DNA from: Bordetella ansorpii
GTDB taxonomy: Bacteria > Pseudomonadota > Gammaproteobacteria > Burkholderiales > Burkholderiaceae_B
DNA length: 64,000 nt
Direction: 5' to 3'
Assembly: GCF_900078705.1 (NCBI RefSeq)
Contig: NZ_FKIF01000006.1
Location: 682,001 to 746,000, forward strand
Shown here one piece after another: positions 52,007-60,069 of the stretch. Position numbers and translations under genes: made by a program. The notes beneath the pieces are model-generated. The model was not told the origin of the DNA, searched no databases, and worked only from the letters and a program-made list of their open reading frames with translations. Numbering within the stretch: position 1 is the stretch's first letter; each line of letters begins with the position of its first letter.

Positions 52007-52321
52007 ATGAAGACCATCGCCTCCACTCTGATCCTCGCCGCCAGCCTGATCGGCGCCAGCGCCCACGCCGCCGACAACGTCGAACCCAACGACACCCCCT
52101 TCCAGGGCGTCTACGGCCAGCAGGACCAAGCCGGCAAGACCCGCGCCCAGGTGCAAGCCGAACTGGCCGACGCCCGCGCCCAAGGCCTGCTGACCTTCGG
52201 CGAAGCCGACCAGCCCGCCTACACCGGCGTCGACACCACGCCGAACCGCGCACAAGTCGAGGCCGCTCCCTTGCGCGCCCGTGACGACCGCGCCGAAGCC
52301 TGGTATCCGGACGGCGCCTGA
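52007..52321 (+). CDS. DUF4148-type small secreted protein A
   Basis: This is a 104-aa protein with a Sec signal peptide (residues 1-21, cleavage after AHA). The mature part begins ADNVEPNDTPFQGVYGQQ and contains the DUF4148 motif KTRAQVQAELADARAQGLLT. These small periplasmic proteins are frequent in Burkholderiales, and their function is unknown. It is nearly duplicated by the next gene, with about 40 identical bases around the mature N-terminus. AAAGGAATCCATC precedes the ATG. Expression should be controlled by P1/P2 and the TetR operators. Confidence 0.85.
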   Translation: MKTIASTLILAASLIGASAHAADNVEPNDTPFQGVYGQQDQAGKTRAQVQAELADARAQGLLTFGEADQPAYTGVDTTPNRAQVEAAPLRARDDRAEAWYPDGA

Positions 52322-52336
52322 TCCGCAGCCCAAAAA

Positions 52337-52366
52337 TTTCGACTCGAACCTATCTACTGATAAATA
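52337..52366 (+). promoter_or_regulatory. Promoter P3 with TetR-type operator copy 3
   Basis: TTTCGA (52337-52342), an 18-bp spacer and TAAATA (52361-52366) lie in the gap between the DUF4148 genes. The operator ACCTATCTACTGATAAAT (52348-52365) has the same geometry as at P2, so the promoter was duplicated with the gene. Confidence 0.65.
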
Positions 52367-52400
52367 ACTTTCTTCGATATCCAAACTCAAGGAATTCATC

Positions 52401-52712
52401 ATGAAGATCTTCGCCGCCACCCTGTTGATGATGTTTGGCGTGACTGCCTATGCCGCCGACAACGTCGAACCCAACGACACCCCCTTCCAGGGCGTGTATG
52501 GGCAGCAAGAACCAGGCAAGACCCGCGCCCAGGTGCTGGCCGAACTGGCCGACGCCCAGGCCAATGGCCTGATCGTGCAACAGGAAGCCGACCTGCCTTT
52601 CCAGGCAGCCAATACGGCCACCCTGAGCCGTGCCCAGGTTCGCCAGGAATTGGCCCAGGCCCGCGCCGCAGGCCAGAGCAGCTTCGGTGAACTGGACTAC
52701 CAGGCCAACTGA
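52401..52712 (+). CDS. DUF4148-type small secreted protein B (duplicate)
   Basis: This is a 103-aa secreted protein with a signal peptide (residues 1-18, cleavage after AYA). The mature start ADNVEPNDTPFQGVYGQQ is identical to protein A. Two DUF4148-like motifs follow: KTRAQVLAELADAQANGLIV and LSRAQVRQELAQARAAGQSS. It arose by tandem duplication of gene plus operator. It lies 166 bp upstream of a TetR gene, which may be read through from P3. Confidence 0.85.
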   Translation: MKIFAATLLMMFGVTAYAADNVEPNDTPFQGVYGQQEPGKTRAQVLAELADAQANGLIVQQEADLPFQAANTATLSRAQVRQELAQARAAGQSSFGELDYQAN

Positions 52713-52878
52713 TGATCCGCCAACGCGCACAGGACGCCCGGCCCTTGTCCACCGGCCTGCCCCGCCTCCGATGGCCCGGGGCGGCCATCGAGGCAGACGC
52801 CGGGCGTCCGTTCCGCTGGCCCTTTCCCGCCGCCCCCACAGGAGCCGCACGACCCTAGATTCCATCCGGAGCTGCATC

Positions 52879-53439
52879 ATGGATACCGAAACCACCCGCA
52901 ATCAGCTTGTCGCCCACGCCCAGCGCCTGATCCAGGAGCGCGGCTACAACGGCTTCAGTTACCGCGACCTCGCTGCGCTGGTGGGCATCAAGACCGCAAG
53001 CATCCACTATCACTTCCCCCAGAAGGAAGACCTGCTGCTCGCCGCCGTAGAGGCCTACCATGCGCACTGGCGCACCGCCATACGGACGATCGCGCCGGAC
53101 CTGCCGGCCGCCGAGAAGCTGCGGCAGTATCTGGCCCTGCACACCAGATCATTCGGCGGCACCGCCCGCGTCTGCCTGGGCGGCGCCCTGGCGGCCGACC
53201 TGGCCTCGCTGCCCGCGCCCGTGCGCCCCGCCCTGCAGGCGTTCTATCGCGCCAATGAAGACTGGCTGGCCGGCGTGCTGGCCGAAGGCGCGCGCGATGG
53301 CTCGCTGCCCGCGCGGGCCGATTCGCAAGCGGGCGCCCGCGCCGTATTCGCCGCGCTGCAAGGCAGCCTCTGTGCCTCGCGCCTGTTCGGCGACAGCGAA
53401 CGGCTGCGCGACGTCCTGCCGGTCCTGGCGGTCGCCTAG
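52879..53439 (+). CDS. TetR-family repressor 1
   Basis: This is a 186-aa TetR regulator with N-terminal helix-turn-helix RGYNGFSYRDLAALVG and recognition helix IKTASIHYHFPQKEDLLLAA (NemR/AcuR-like). The C-terminal ligand domain has ARVCLGGALAADLASLP, where a cysteine precedes a conserved loop, as in NemR-type sensors of electrophiles. The recognition helix is almost identical to that of repressor 2 on the opposite strand, so both probably bind the ACCTATCTACTGATAGGT operator. No operator copy lies directly before this gene. The ATG at 52879 follows CCGGAGCTGCATC. Confidence 0.9.
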   Translation: MDTETTRNQLVAHAQRLIQERGYNGFSYRDLAALVGIKTASIHYHFPQKEDLLLAAVEAYHAHWRTAIRTIAPDLPAAEKLRQYLALHTRSFGGTARVCLGGALAADLASLPAPVRPALQAFYRANEDWLAGVLAEGARDGSLPARADSQAGARAVFAALQGSLCASRLFGDSERLRDVLPVLAVA

Positions 53440-53504
53440 ACTTGAGAGAAACCTGAAGAAGGAAAGCGGTCGAGCCCTGGGCGCCGGCAATGGGCGCCGG
53501 GGCC

Positions 53505-54113
53505 TCAGGCCGGCTGAGGCTCGCGCTGCACCGAGGCGAACACGTCCTGCACGCGATCCGGCGCCTGGAACAGGCGCGATGCCAGCAATGCCCCTTGCAA
53601 GGCGGCGAACAGCGCGCGCGCATCGGCGTGCGGATCCCCCGACGACTTCAACGTGCCGTCCCGCGCGCCTTCGGCGAACACCTTGGACAGCCAGGTCTCG
53701 TGCTGGCGGTAGAACGTCTGCAACGCGGTGCGCACCGAATCGGGCACCGAATTGAAATCGGCCGTCAGCATGCCGCACATGCAGACCTGGTCGCCGGCCG
53801 TGCGGGTGAACAGGCGGGCGTACTGGTCCAGGCGCTGCCGGGCCGGCAGGGACTCGTCGACGCCGCGCACGGCCCGCATGGCGCGGCCGGTGTAGTCATC
53901 GACCGCCGCCAGCAGCAGGTCTTCTTTCTGGGGGAAGTGATAGTGGATGCTGGCCGTCTTCACGCCGACGTGCTCGGCCAGGTCGCGGTAGCTGAAGCCG
54001 TTGTAGCCGCGCTCGCGGATCAGCGTCTGCGCGTGCGCGATGAGCTGTTCGCGGGTGTTACCCGACACGCCGGAGGACTTGGCAACAGGAGGGGCGGGGG
54101 GAATGTCGGACAT
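53505..54113 (-). CDS. TetR-family repressor 2 (autoregulated)
   Basis: This is a 202-aa TetR regulator paralogous to repressor 1: RGYNGFSYRDLAEHVG and VKTASIHYHFPQKEDLLLAA, then VCMCGMLTADFNSVPDSV with two cysteines in the ligand domain. The in-frame ATG at 54143 lies inside the -10 element of its own promoter (54142-54170), so I take the next methionine, 54113 (MSDIPPAPP), as the start. The operator in that promoter's spacer implies autorepression. It is convergent with repressor 1 and divergent from the TonB receptor. Confidence 0.88.
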   Translation of the reverse strand: MSDIPPAPPVAKSSGVSGNTREQLIAHAQTLIRERGYNGFSYRDLAEHVGVKTASIHYHFPQKEDLLLAAVDDYTGRAMRAVRGVDESLPARQRLDQYARLFTRTAGDQVCMCGMLTADFNSVPDSVRTALQTFYRQHETWLSKVFAEGARDGTLKSSGDPHADARALFAALQGALLASRLFQAPDRVQDVFASVQREPQPA

Positions 54114-54141
54114 GGCGGCAGGGTCTTGCGGGCGAAATTTC

Positions 54142-54170
54142 ATGCTATCTACTGATAGGTTGGAAGTCAA
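54142..54170 (-). promoter_or_regulatory. Promoter P4 with TetR-type operator copy 4
   Basis: On the minus strand TTGACT, a 17-bp spacer and TAGCAT form a strong sigma70-like promoter for repressor 2. The operator (54143-54160, plus-strand TGCTATCTACTGATAGGT) occupies the spacer and -10 element. Confidence 0.75.
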
Positions 54171-54312
54171 GAAAATGCCCGGCGGGCCGGCAAGTGCGTT
54201 GCCGTTGCGCCGCGGCGGGGGCTGGTATCCTGCGTCCATCCGGCGCCAGCAAGGCGCCCACGCGCGCGATGGCCCCTCGCGCCGCCCGTCTCTCACTCCA
54301 CGGTTTTTTCGC

Positions 54313-56439
54313 ATGCGTCCTCCCCTGCCCCGCAGGTTCCCTTCCCATTCCCTGGCGATCGCGCTGGCGCTGGCCAGTGCGTCCGCCGCCGCCCAGCAAA
54401 CGTCCCCCGCCACGCTGGCGCCCGTGGTCGTCACCGGCACGCGGGTCGGCGCCTCGGTCATGGACACCCCCGCATCCGTCGACATCGTCGAAGGCGGCAC
54501 GCTGCGCGCCCGCCAGCCGGGCATCAACCTGTCCGAGGGGCTGGCGGGCGTGCCGGGCCTGCAGATCCAGAACCGCCAGAACTACGCGCAGGACCTGCAG
54601 ATATCGATCCGCGGCTTCGGCGCGCGCTCGACCTTCGGCGTACGCGGCGTGCGGCTGTACGTGGACGGCATCCCCGGCACCATGCCGGACGGCCAGGGCC
54701 AGACGTCGAACATCGACATCGCCTCGATCGACCGCGTGGAAGTGTTGCGTGGCCCGTATTCCGCGCTGTACGGCAACTCGTCGGGCGGCGTGCTGCAGGT
54801 GTTCACCCAGGACGGCGCGCGGCCGCCCAGCGTGTCGGGCACGTTCTCGGCCGGCAGCGACCGCACGATCCGCTATGGCGCCAGCGCCAACGGCGCCACG
54901 GGCTCGGGCATCGGCGAGCTGGACTACGTGGTCAGCGTCAACCGCATGACCACCGACGGCTACCGCGACCACAGCGCCGCGCGCAAGACGCTGGGCAACG
55001 CCAAGCTGGGCCTGCAACTGGACCAAGACAGCCGGCTGACCCTGGTGATGAACAGCGTGAACCTGTCCGCCCAGGACCCGCTGGGCCTGACCCGCGAACA
55101 GTTCGAGCGCGACCCGCGCGGCGTGGCCGATCCGGCCCTGGCCTTCGACACCCGCAAGACCGTGCGGCAGACCCAGGGCGGCCTGGTCTATGAGCGGGAC
55201 ATCGGCGGCGGCGACTCGCTGCGCGCCATGCTGTACTACGGCCAGCGCGACACCGTGCAGTACCAGTCGATTCCCGTCGCGGTGCAGCGCCCCGCCACCC
55301 ACGCCGGCGGCGTGATCGACCTGCAGCGCGAATACGGCGGCGCCGACCTGCGCTGGACCGGCCGCCGCACGCTGGCTGGCGGCCCGCTGACGCTGATCGG
55401 CGGCCTGTCCTACGACACCCTGGAAGAACGCCGCCAGGGCTACGACAACTACACGGGCAACCCGGCCAGCCCGACGCAGTTGGGCGTGCGCGGCGCGCTG
55501 CGCCGCGACGAGACCAACAACGTCTACAACCTGGACCCATACGCGCAGGCCTCGTGGCGGTTCCAGCCGAAATGGACGCTGGACGCGGGCCTGCGCTACA
55601 GCACCGTGCGCTTCGACTCCGACGACCACTACATCGCGACCGGCAACGGCGACGACAGCGGCGGCGCGCGCTACCGCAAGCTGCTGCCGGTGACCGCGCT
55701 GCGCTACGCGCCCACGCAGGACGCCAGCGTGTACGTGTCGTACGGGCGCGGCTTCGAGACGCCGACCTTCAACGAGCTGTCCTATCGCCCCGACAGCCAG
55801 CCGGGCCTGAACTTCGGGCTGGCGCCGTCCGTCAGCAACAACGTCGAGGTGGGCGCCAAGCTGCAACTGCCCGCCGGCCTGCTGACCGCCGCCCTGTTCC
55901 AGACCAACACCGACGACGAGATCGTGCCCGCCTCGAACACCGGCGGCCGCAGCACCTTCCGCAACGCGGGCCGCACACGCCGCAACGGCGCCGAGTTGGA
56001 ATGGCGCCACGACTTCGCGCGGCATGCGCGCGTGCAACTGGGCTATTCCTGGCTGGACGCGCGCTATCGCGACTCGGTGTCCGACGTCATCCAGGCAGGC
56101 AACCGCATTCCCGGGACGGCGCGGCATGCCTTATATGCCGGCCTGGCGTGGCAACCCCAGGAGGGCTGGCAGGCGGGCGTGGATGCCCGATACCTGAGCC
56201 GGATCTACGCCAACGATGCCAACACCGAGGCCGCGCCCAGCTACGTGGTGGCCTCGGCCAGCGCGGGCTATGCGTGGCGCGTGTCGGCCTGGCGCATCGA
56301 TGCGTACGCCCGCGTCGACAACCTGTTCGACCGCCAGTACGCGGGCTCGGTGATCGTCAACGAAGGCAACAGCCGCTACTACGAACCCGCGCCGGGCCGC
56401 GCCTGGACGGCGGGCGTGGGCGCCACGTATTCGTTCTAG
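54313..56439 (+). CDS. TonB-dependent outer-membrane receptor, PqqU/YncD-like
   Basis: This is a 708-aa receptor with a signal peptide (about 1-28), a TonB box region (APVVVTGTRVG), and a plug domain with DLQISIRGFGARSTFGVRGV and LYVDGIPGTMPDGQGQTSNI. That plug motif is distinctive of YncD/PqqU, the outer-membrane receptor for pyrroloquinoline quinone. The C-terminal barrel ends AGVGATYSF with terminal phenylalanine. The ATG at 54313 gives a proper signal peptide; the frame is open upstream only by chance. It is 143 bp from repressor P4, but no promoter for this gene is evident there. Identification as a PQQ importer is by motif memory. Confidence 0.82.
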   Translation: MRPPLPRRFPSHSLAIALALASASAAAQQTSPATLAPVVVTGTRVGASVMDTPASVDIVEGGTLRARQPGINLSEGLAGVPGLQIQNRQNYAQDLQISIRGFGARSTFGVRGVRLYVDGIPGTMPDGQGQTSNIDIASIDRVEVLRGPYSALYGNSSGGVLQVFTQDGARPPSVSGTFSAGSDRTIRYGASANGATGSGIGELDYVVSVNRMTTDGYRDHSAARKTLGNAKLGLQLDQDSRLTLVMNSVNLSAQDPLGLTREQFERDPRGVADPALAFDTRKTVRQTQGGLVYERDIGGGDSLRAMLYYGQRDTVQYQSIPVAVQRPATHAGGVIDLQREYGGADLRWTGRRTLAGGPLTLIGGLSYDTLEERRQGYDNYTGNPASPTQLGVRGALRRDETNNVYNLDPYAQASWRFQPKWTLDAGLRYSTVRFDSDDHYIATGNGDDSGGARYRKLLPVTALRYAPTQDASVYVSYGRGFETPTFNELSYRPDSQPGLNFGLAPSVSNNVEVGAKLQLPAGLLTAALFQTNTDDEIVPASNTGGRSTFRNAGRTRRNGAELEWRHDFARHARVQLGYSWLDARYRDSVSDVIQAGNRIPGTARHALYAGLAWQPQEGWQAGVDARYLSRIYANDANTEAAPSYVVASASAGYAWRVSAWRIDAYARVDNLFDRQYAGSVIVNEGNSRYYEPAPGRAWTAGVGATYSF

Positions 56440-56454
56440 GAAACGCGCGGGGCC

Positions 56455-57075
56455 TTACCAGAGCGACTTGCGCGTCAGGTCGTAGATGTCGGGATTGTGT
56501 TCCAGCATCTCGTCCTCGAAGGCCTCGCCGCCATGCTTGTCGATGTAGTCGAACTCGGCCTGCGAGATCGGGAAGACCTGCAGCCAGTTCACCATGTACG
56601 CGTCGAACTCGACGCGCGGGAACTCGCCGTCGTTCCAGGAGAACGGCACGCACAGGTACAGATGCGGCGTGGTGCTCTTCGGGTAGTACTCGGCCACACA
56701 GTCGCGCAGCACGCTGCCGGGCCGCACGGCCTGGCCGCTGCGCATCAGCGCGAAGGCCGCCGTGGCCATCACGTTGGCCCACTGCTGAAGGTCGTCGGGC
56801 ATGTCGGCGCACAATTCGATGCGCGTCTTCATCGGCTCGCCATCGTCGTGGCGCAGCTCGCTTTCGAACAGGCCCAGCGTGCTGTAGGTCACCAGGCCGT
56901 CCTCGGGCTGGTCACGGATTTCCAGCAGGTCGATGGACAGGCCTTCGATCTCGTCGTGGTGATAGGCACGCACGACGGGCTTGCCGCCGATGATGGACCA
57001 GGCATGGCGCGCCAGGGCCTGGTGATGCGCGGACGGCGGAGGGGAAGGTTGCGATTCAGGGGCCATGGAGGTCAT
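56455..57075 (-). CDS. Suppressor-of-fused domain protein (immunity-type)
   Basis: This is a 206-aa cytoplasmic protein. DGLVTYSTLGLFESELRHDD, RIELCADMPDDLQQWANVMA and HLYLCVPFSWNDGEFPRVEF with VNWLQVFPIS match the bacterial SUFU domain, which serves as an immunity module in polymorphic toxin systems. It is the last gene of the leftward toxin-immunity island and is convergent with the TonB receptor (15 bp gap). The start is 57075 or the methionine at 57066, which has GGATGA upstream. The 180-bp gap on its upstream side shows nothing recognisable. Confidence 0.8.
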   Translation of the reverse strand: MTSMAPESQPSPPPSAHHQALARHAWSIIGGKPVVRAYHHDEIEGLSIDLLEIRDQPEDGLVTYSTLGLFESELRHDDGEPMKTRIELCADMPDDLQQWANVMATAAFALMRSGQAVRPGSVLRDCVAEYYPKSTTPHLYLCVPFSWNDGEFPRVEFDAYMVNWLQVFPISQAEFDYIDKHGGEAFEDEMLEHNPDIYDLTRKSLW

Positions 57076-57255
57076 CCGTCTTGAGTGTGTACCTGGCGCC
57101 GCGGAATAGGAGGCGGGCTGTCAGGGCCGGAAATGCGACGGCCCATTGTATTCATCCGAATCCGGATAACGTCTGACAGCGTGGGGCATCCCGTCGGGAG
57201 ACAGCCGGCAGTGGCGGGCAGTGGAGGCCTGGCGGGCAGGCGCGGCCTCGTGTGC

Positions 57256-57846
57256 TCAATACGTGACCATCTCCATGAAAACGTTTGCCTGCGCGGGCGG
57301 CAAAACCGCGTGGATGCGCGCGCGCAGGGCCTCCACGAACTCGGGGCGCAGGGCATACGTGTCGTCGTAGACGTCCTGATGGTACTGCCGCAGGAACAGG
57401 TCACCCCAGGCGTGCAGCGCGGCGGCCAGGTGCTCCAGGCGCGGCGCCAGCACCTGCGGCTGCCAACTGCCTTCGCCGTGCCGGGCGAACAGCACCTCGA
57501 TGTGCGCCAGCGCCAGGCGGCCGATGATGGGATCGCCCAGCGCGTGGCCCAGCACGATCCAGTCGTCCGGCCAGCCCGCCAGCGGCTTGCCGTCGGCATC
57601 CACGGCATAGCCGATCTGCGCGGCCCGCAAGGATGCCGGGTGGCTGAACAGGTAGATGTCTTCCGCGACCCAGGGTATGGACAGGTCGGCGGTACGCAGC
57701 GCCTTGCGCCACAGATTCAGGTCCGGGTGGTAGGGCATCCAGGCCAAGGCCTCGGCGGATGGCTCGGGCAGCTTCTGCTCTGCCACGTCGGGCATCGCGC
57801 GCAAGTCGCTGAAAATCTGGTGGATGTCGGTCGTGCGGGGTTCCAT
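57256..57846 (-). CDS. SUKH (SMI1/KNR4-like) protein
   Basis: This is a 196-aa protein. The C-terminal half carries the SUKH pattern: WPDDWIVLGHALGDPIIGRL (the W-x-V-I-G-x-x-x-G-D-P-I core), then IEVLFARHGEGSWQPQVLAP, matching the usual pV-x-x-x-H-G-x-g-x-W-e-p. SUKH proteins are common immunity proteins against nuclease and other toxins. I start at 57846 (MEPRTTDIH) because the frame upstream is short and unlike coding sequence. The 147-bp gap upstream is unremarkable. Confidence 0.65.
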   Translation of the reverse strand: MEPRTTDIHQIFSDLRAMPDVAEQKLPEPSAEALAWMPYHPDLNLWRKALRTADLSIPWVAEDIYLFSHPASLRAAQIGYAVDADGKPLAGWPDDWIVLGHALGDPIIGRLALAHIEVLFARHGEGSWQPQVLAPRLEHLAAALHAWGDLFLRQYHQDVYDDTYALRPEFVEALRARIHAVLPPAQANVFMEMVTY

Positions 57847-57993
57847 GCAGGCGGAGAATACCAAAAAGGCACGCTCAGGTGCGCGGATGCGTCAGGGTTG
57901 GCGGGTTGTCAGGAGGCCGCCACCCTGTGACTGCTCCCCCATATCCCCGTTTTGGCCGTATTCCACGGCGGCTTATGCCTTCGCGTCACAACC

Positions 57994-58392
57994 TCAGCGA
58001 TGAGCGAGGTTCGGCCTCGTGCACCAGGCAATCAGCGCGAGCAAGGCCACCTGAAGCGGCAGGCGGGCGATCAGCGCCCAGTAAGGCACATCGGGAAAGT
58101 CGGCGGCGTGCTGGAGCATGAAGACGTTGGCCGGCGTCACGGCGATCGTCAGCGCGATCAGCCCCCACCCGGCGGCGCGCCGGGATGGCCGCCACAGCAC
58201 GCCCACCGCCCCGAGCAGTTCGAAAACGCCGGTCAGCAGGACGACTTCGCGCGGCCACGGCACCCAGGGCGGCACGATCCGCATCTCGATATCGGTGGCG
58301 GCGAAATGCGCAATGCCGCCGATGAAAAACCACAGGAAGACGACACCCAATCCGATCTTCTTGCCGGTGCTCGGGACGGCATGCTGAATCAT
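57994..58392 (-). CDS. DoxX-like small membrane protein
   Basis: This is a 132-aa membrane protein with four hydrophobic segments: LGVVFLWFFIGGIAHF, VVLLTGVFELLGAVGVLW, GWGLIALTIAVTPANVFML and LPLQVALLALIAWCT. The spacing and PWPREVVLLTGVFELLGAVG match the DoxX-like family. Its role is uncertain. It sits inside the immunity island and may be a bystander or a membrane immunity protein. The ATG at 58392 has GGAG eight bases upstream; a further methionine at 58410 is possible. Confidence 0.78.
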   Translation of the reverse strand: MIQHAVPSTGKKIGLGVVFLWFFIGGIAHFAATDIEMRIVPPWVPWPREVVLLTGVFELLGAVGVLWRPSRRAAGWGLIALTIAVTPANVFMLQHAADFPDVPYWALIARLPLQVALLALIAWCTRPNLAHR

Positions 58393-58429
58393 GGATAGTG
58401 CTCCAGACAAGGGGGCGGTATGTCTGACC

Positions 58430-58576
58430 TTACACCGAACCCATGCCCGGCCCTGACGGCGACTCGCCGAGCTCGAAATACCAGATGAGGAATTCGTTGA
58501 AGCGGGGCCAGCGAGGCATCAGGCGGCCCGCCAGCAGATCGGCAAGGTTATGGAAATCCATGTACGGGTTGGCCAT
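58430..58576 (-). CDS. Possible 48-aa orphan ORF or 3' remnant of an immunity gene
   Basis: A frame MANPYMDFHNLADLLAGRLM continues to PRWPRFNEFLIWYFELGESP and stops at 58430. It begins at an ATG that overlaps the stop of a 16-codon ORF (58576-58626, MNEALNACLTQYPKHS). That ORF in turn overlaps the stop of the gene at 58626, so the arrangement TGATG occurs twice. The pieces may be one immunity gene broken by a frameshift or two tiny coupled ORFs. No family is recognised. Confidence 0.4.
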   Translation of the reverse strand: MANPYMDFHNLADLLAGRLMPRWPRFNEFLIWYFELGESPSGPGMGSV

Positions 58577-58625
58577 CACGAATGCTTCGGATACTGGGTC
58601 AGGCAGGCATTCAAGGCCTCGTTCA

Positions 58626-58973
58626 TCAGTAAATCCTTCGCGACTCGCCTTGGGCGATAAAGAGATCTTGAAGATTGCCGTGGATATCGTGGTCGCCGTA
58701 GCGGACGGCGAAGTCTCCGTCCAGGTCGCCTGGAAAATGTGTGCCGTCCAGCGTGCCAAGAATCACCGAAGCGCTGTCCGACATCGCAAGCTCGATGAAC
58801 TTGAACACGGCTTCGCGATCCTCGGCGCAGAGCCTGGCCAACACGTCTCTGGCCCGGCCGAAGACGTCCGACGCGCCGTCCGCCGGCCCTTCCAGGAGTT
58901 GCCGGTAATACGACATGTTGTCCACGAACAAGGCGTTGAACAACGCATCGACGACTTTCTCATCGGGCTTCAT
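58626..58973 (-). CDS. Hypothetical immunity-type protein (115 aa)
   Basis: This is a 115-aa soluble acidic protein, mostly helical in the first two thirds (MKPDEKVVDALFNALFVDNM, ARLCAEDREAVFKFIELAMS). A beta segment GTHFPGDLDGDFAVRYGDHD follows, and it ends QGESRRIY. I do not recognise the family. Its size, acidity and position in the island suggest immunity to a toxin. It is coupled to the small ORFs downstream by a TGATG overlap. Confidence 0.65.
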   Translation of the reverse strand: MKPDEKVVDALFNALFVDNMSYYRQLLEGPADGASDVFGRARDVLARLCAEDREAVFKFIELAMSDSASVILGTLDGTHFPGDLDGDFAVRYGDHDIHGNLQDLFIAQGESRRIY

Positions 58974-59036
58974 GCATTTCTCCTCTGGAAGCGCCTATAC
59001 GCCTCAGGATGGCCCGTCTCTCGGCGTTCCAGGCCA

Positions 59037-59489
59037 TCAGGCAGACAGGTACGAGGTCAGATAGCTGGCCCAGCTTTCCGCCACGGCGGGCCCCTTGCGC
59101 GTCCCATCGACCGGGCTGACCAGCACGACCGGCGATTCGCCCTGCGCGTCCACCTGGCTGGTGTCCAGGCAAAGCCAGAAATCGCCGTCCTGGAAATCGA
59201 GCGCCACGTACGGATCAGGCAGACTATAGTGCTCCCTGGCGTATCGGGTGAACGACACCACATCGCAGTCGTCTCCGACCTTGCCCTCGGGCGTCAAGCC
59301 CGCAAACGACTGGCAATCGATCTCGATCGCGCCATACGTGGCCAGGAAAGCCCGGTAAGACACGGGGAAACGCACGCCCAGCATGGACTCGGCCTGTTGG
59401 ATCATGTCCTGCGAGACACCCGCCGAGACTGCGATGTCCGATCCGTCCGCGAGGTTGCGCTGAATCAGCTGCTCGATAGCCGAAAGCAT
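59037..59489 (-). CDS. SUKH-family (SMI1/KNR4) immunity protein
   Basis: This is a 150-aa SMI1/KNR4 protein. IQQAESMLGVRFPVSYRAFL followed by ATYGAIEID is the SUKH signature (i-x-x-a-E-x-x-L-G-v-x-f-P-x-s-Y-r-x-F-L-x-x-y-G). LPDPYVALDFQDGDFWLCLD and the acidic VSPVDGTRKG core follow. It probably neutralises one toxin variant carried, now or formerly, by the upstream toxin gene. Confidence 0.85.
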   Translation of the reverse strand: MLSAIEQLIQRNLADGSDIAVSAGVSQDMIQQAESMLGVRFPVSYRAFLATYGAIEIDCQSFAGLTPEGKVGDDCDVVSFTRYAREHYSLPDPYVALDFQDGDFWLCLDTSQVDAQGESPVVLVSPVDGTRKGPAVAESWASYLTSYLSA

Positions 59490-59517
59490 ATGAAAAGCTC
59501 CTGGATAGTTTCCGAGG

Positions 59518-59922
59518 TCAGTCCGATCGTTCGCTCAAGGTCAGCCCCTGCTTGTCGATCAGCAGGTCCTCCAACGAGTCGGCAGACAGCTCCAGGCCAT
59601 CGGGGCTCATCACGCTCATGCCGACCTCGAAGAGGCGTCCTGCGCGGTCGATCAGGATGGCTTGGCCGCCGCTGTCGTCACCGATCATGAAGTGGTCCGG
59701 CAGGAGAACCGGCACGTCGTAGTCTTCGTTCCTTCCAAGCAGCGCCCCGATCTCATGCAAGGCCAATCCACCAGACGCCCTCACGCCATTGCAGATCGAC
59801 AGGAAGTCCACATAGGCTCGTGGCAGGACGAACGAGATTCTCGACTGGATGTCGGCGATGTCCTGGCGTTGCGCGGGGGAGTTCAATGTGAAGCGCGAGG
59901 CGAGCGTATCTCCATCCAGCAT
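59518..59922 (-). CDS. SUKH-type immunity protein
   Basis: This is a 134-aa protein with SUKH-like features: ISFVLPRAYVDFLSICNGVR (the L-P-x-x-Y-x-x-F-L-x-x-x-N-G motif), a hydrophobic strand, and HFMIGDDSGGQAILIDRAGR (I-G-D-D-S-G-G). AAGGA seven bases before the ATG at 59922 fixes the start. The stop is 28 bp upstream of the neighbouring SUKH gene start. It is highly diverged from that neighbour, as expected for immunity proteins with different targets. Confidence 0.75.
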   Translation of the reverse strand: MLDGDTLASRFTLNSPAQRQDIADIQSRISFVLPRAYVDFLSICNGVRASGGLALHEIGALLGRNEDYDVPVLLPDHFMIGDDSGGQAILIDRAGRLFEVGMSVMSPDGLELSADSLEDLLIDKQGLTLSERSD

Positions 59923-60069
59923 GGTTGTCCTTGATCCGTCCAGCAGATTTCGTCTCAGATGCCACAAGCCATCCGGTCGAAGCAATCAGCTTGATCCATG
60001 GAGCCGCGGTCGGCCCGCCGGATTACGCATCGGGATCGCCGAGAACATCTACAAGCCGTGCATCGCCTC

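Noticed and set aside
52630-52878. Upstream extension of the TetR repressor 1 frame into the second DUF4148 gene
   Set aside because: The DUF4148 protein is clearly coding in another frame there. The extended residues are unlike any TetR N-terminus.
54040-54312. N-terminal extension of the TonB receptor frame
   Set aside because: The extension overlaps the repressor-2 gene and promoter and lacks a signal peptide. The start at 54313 gives a normal one.
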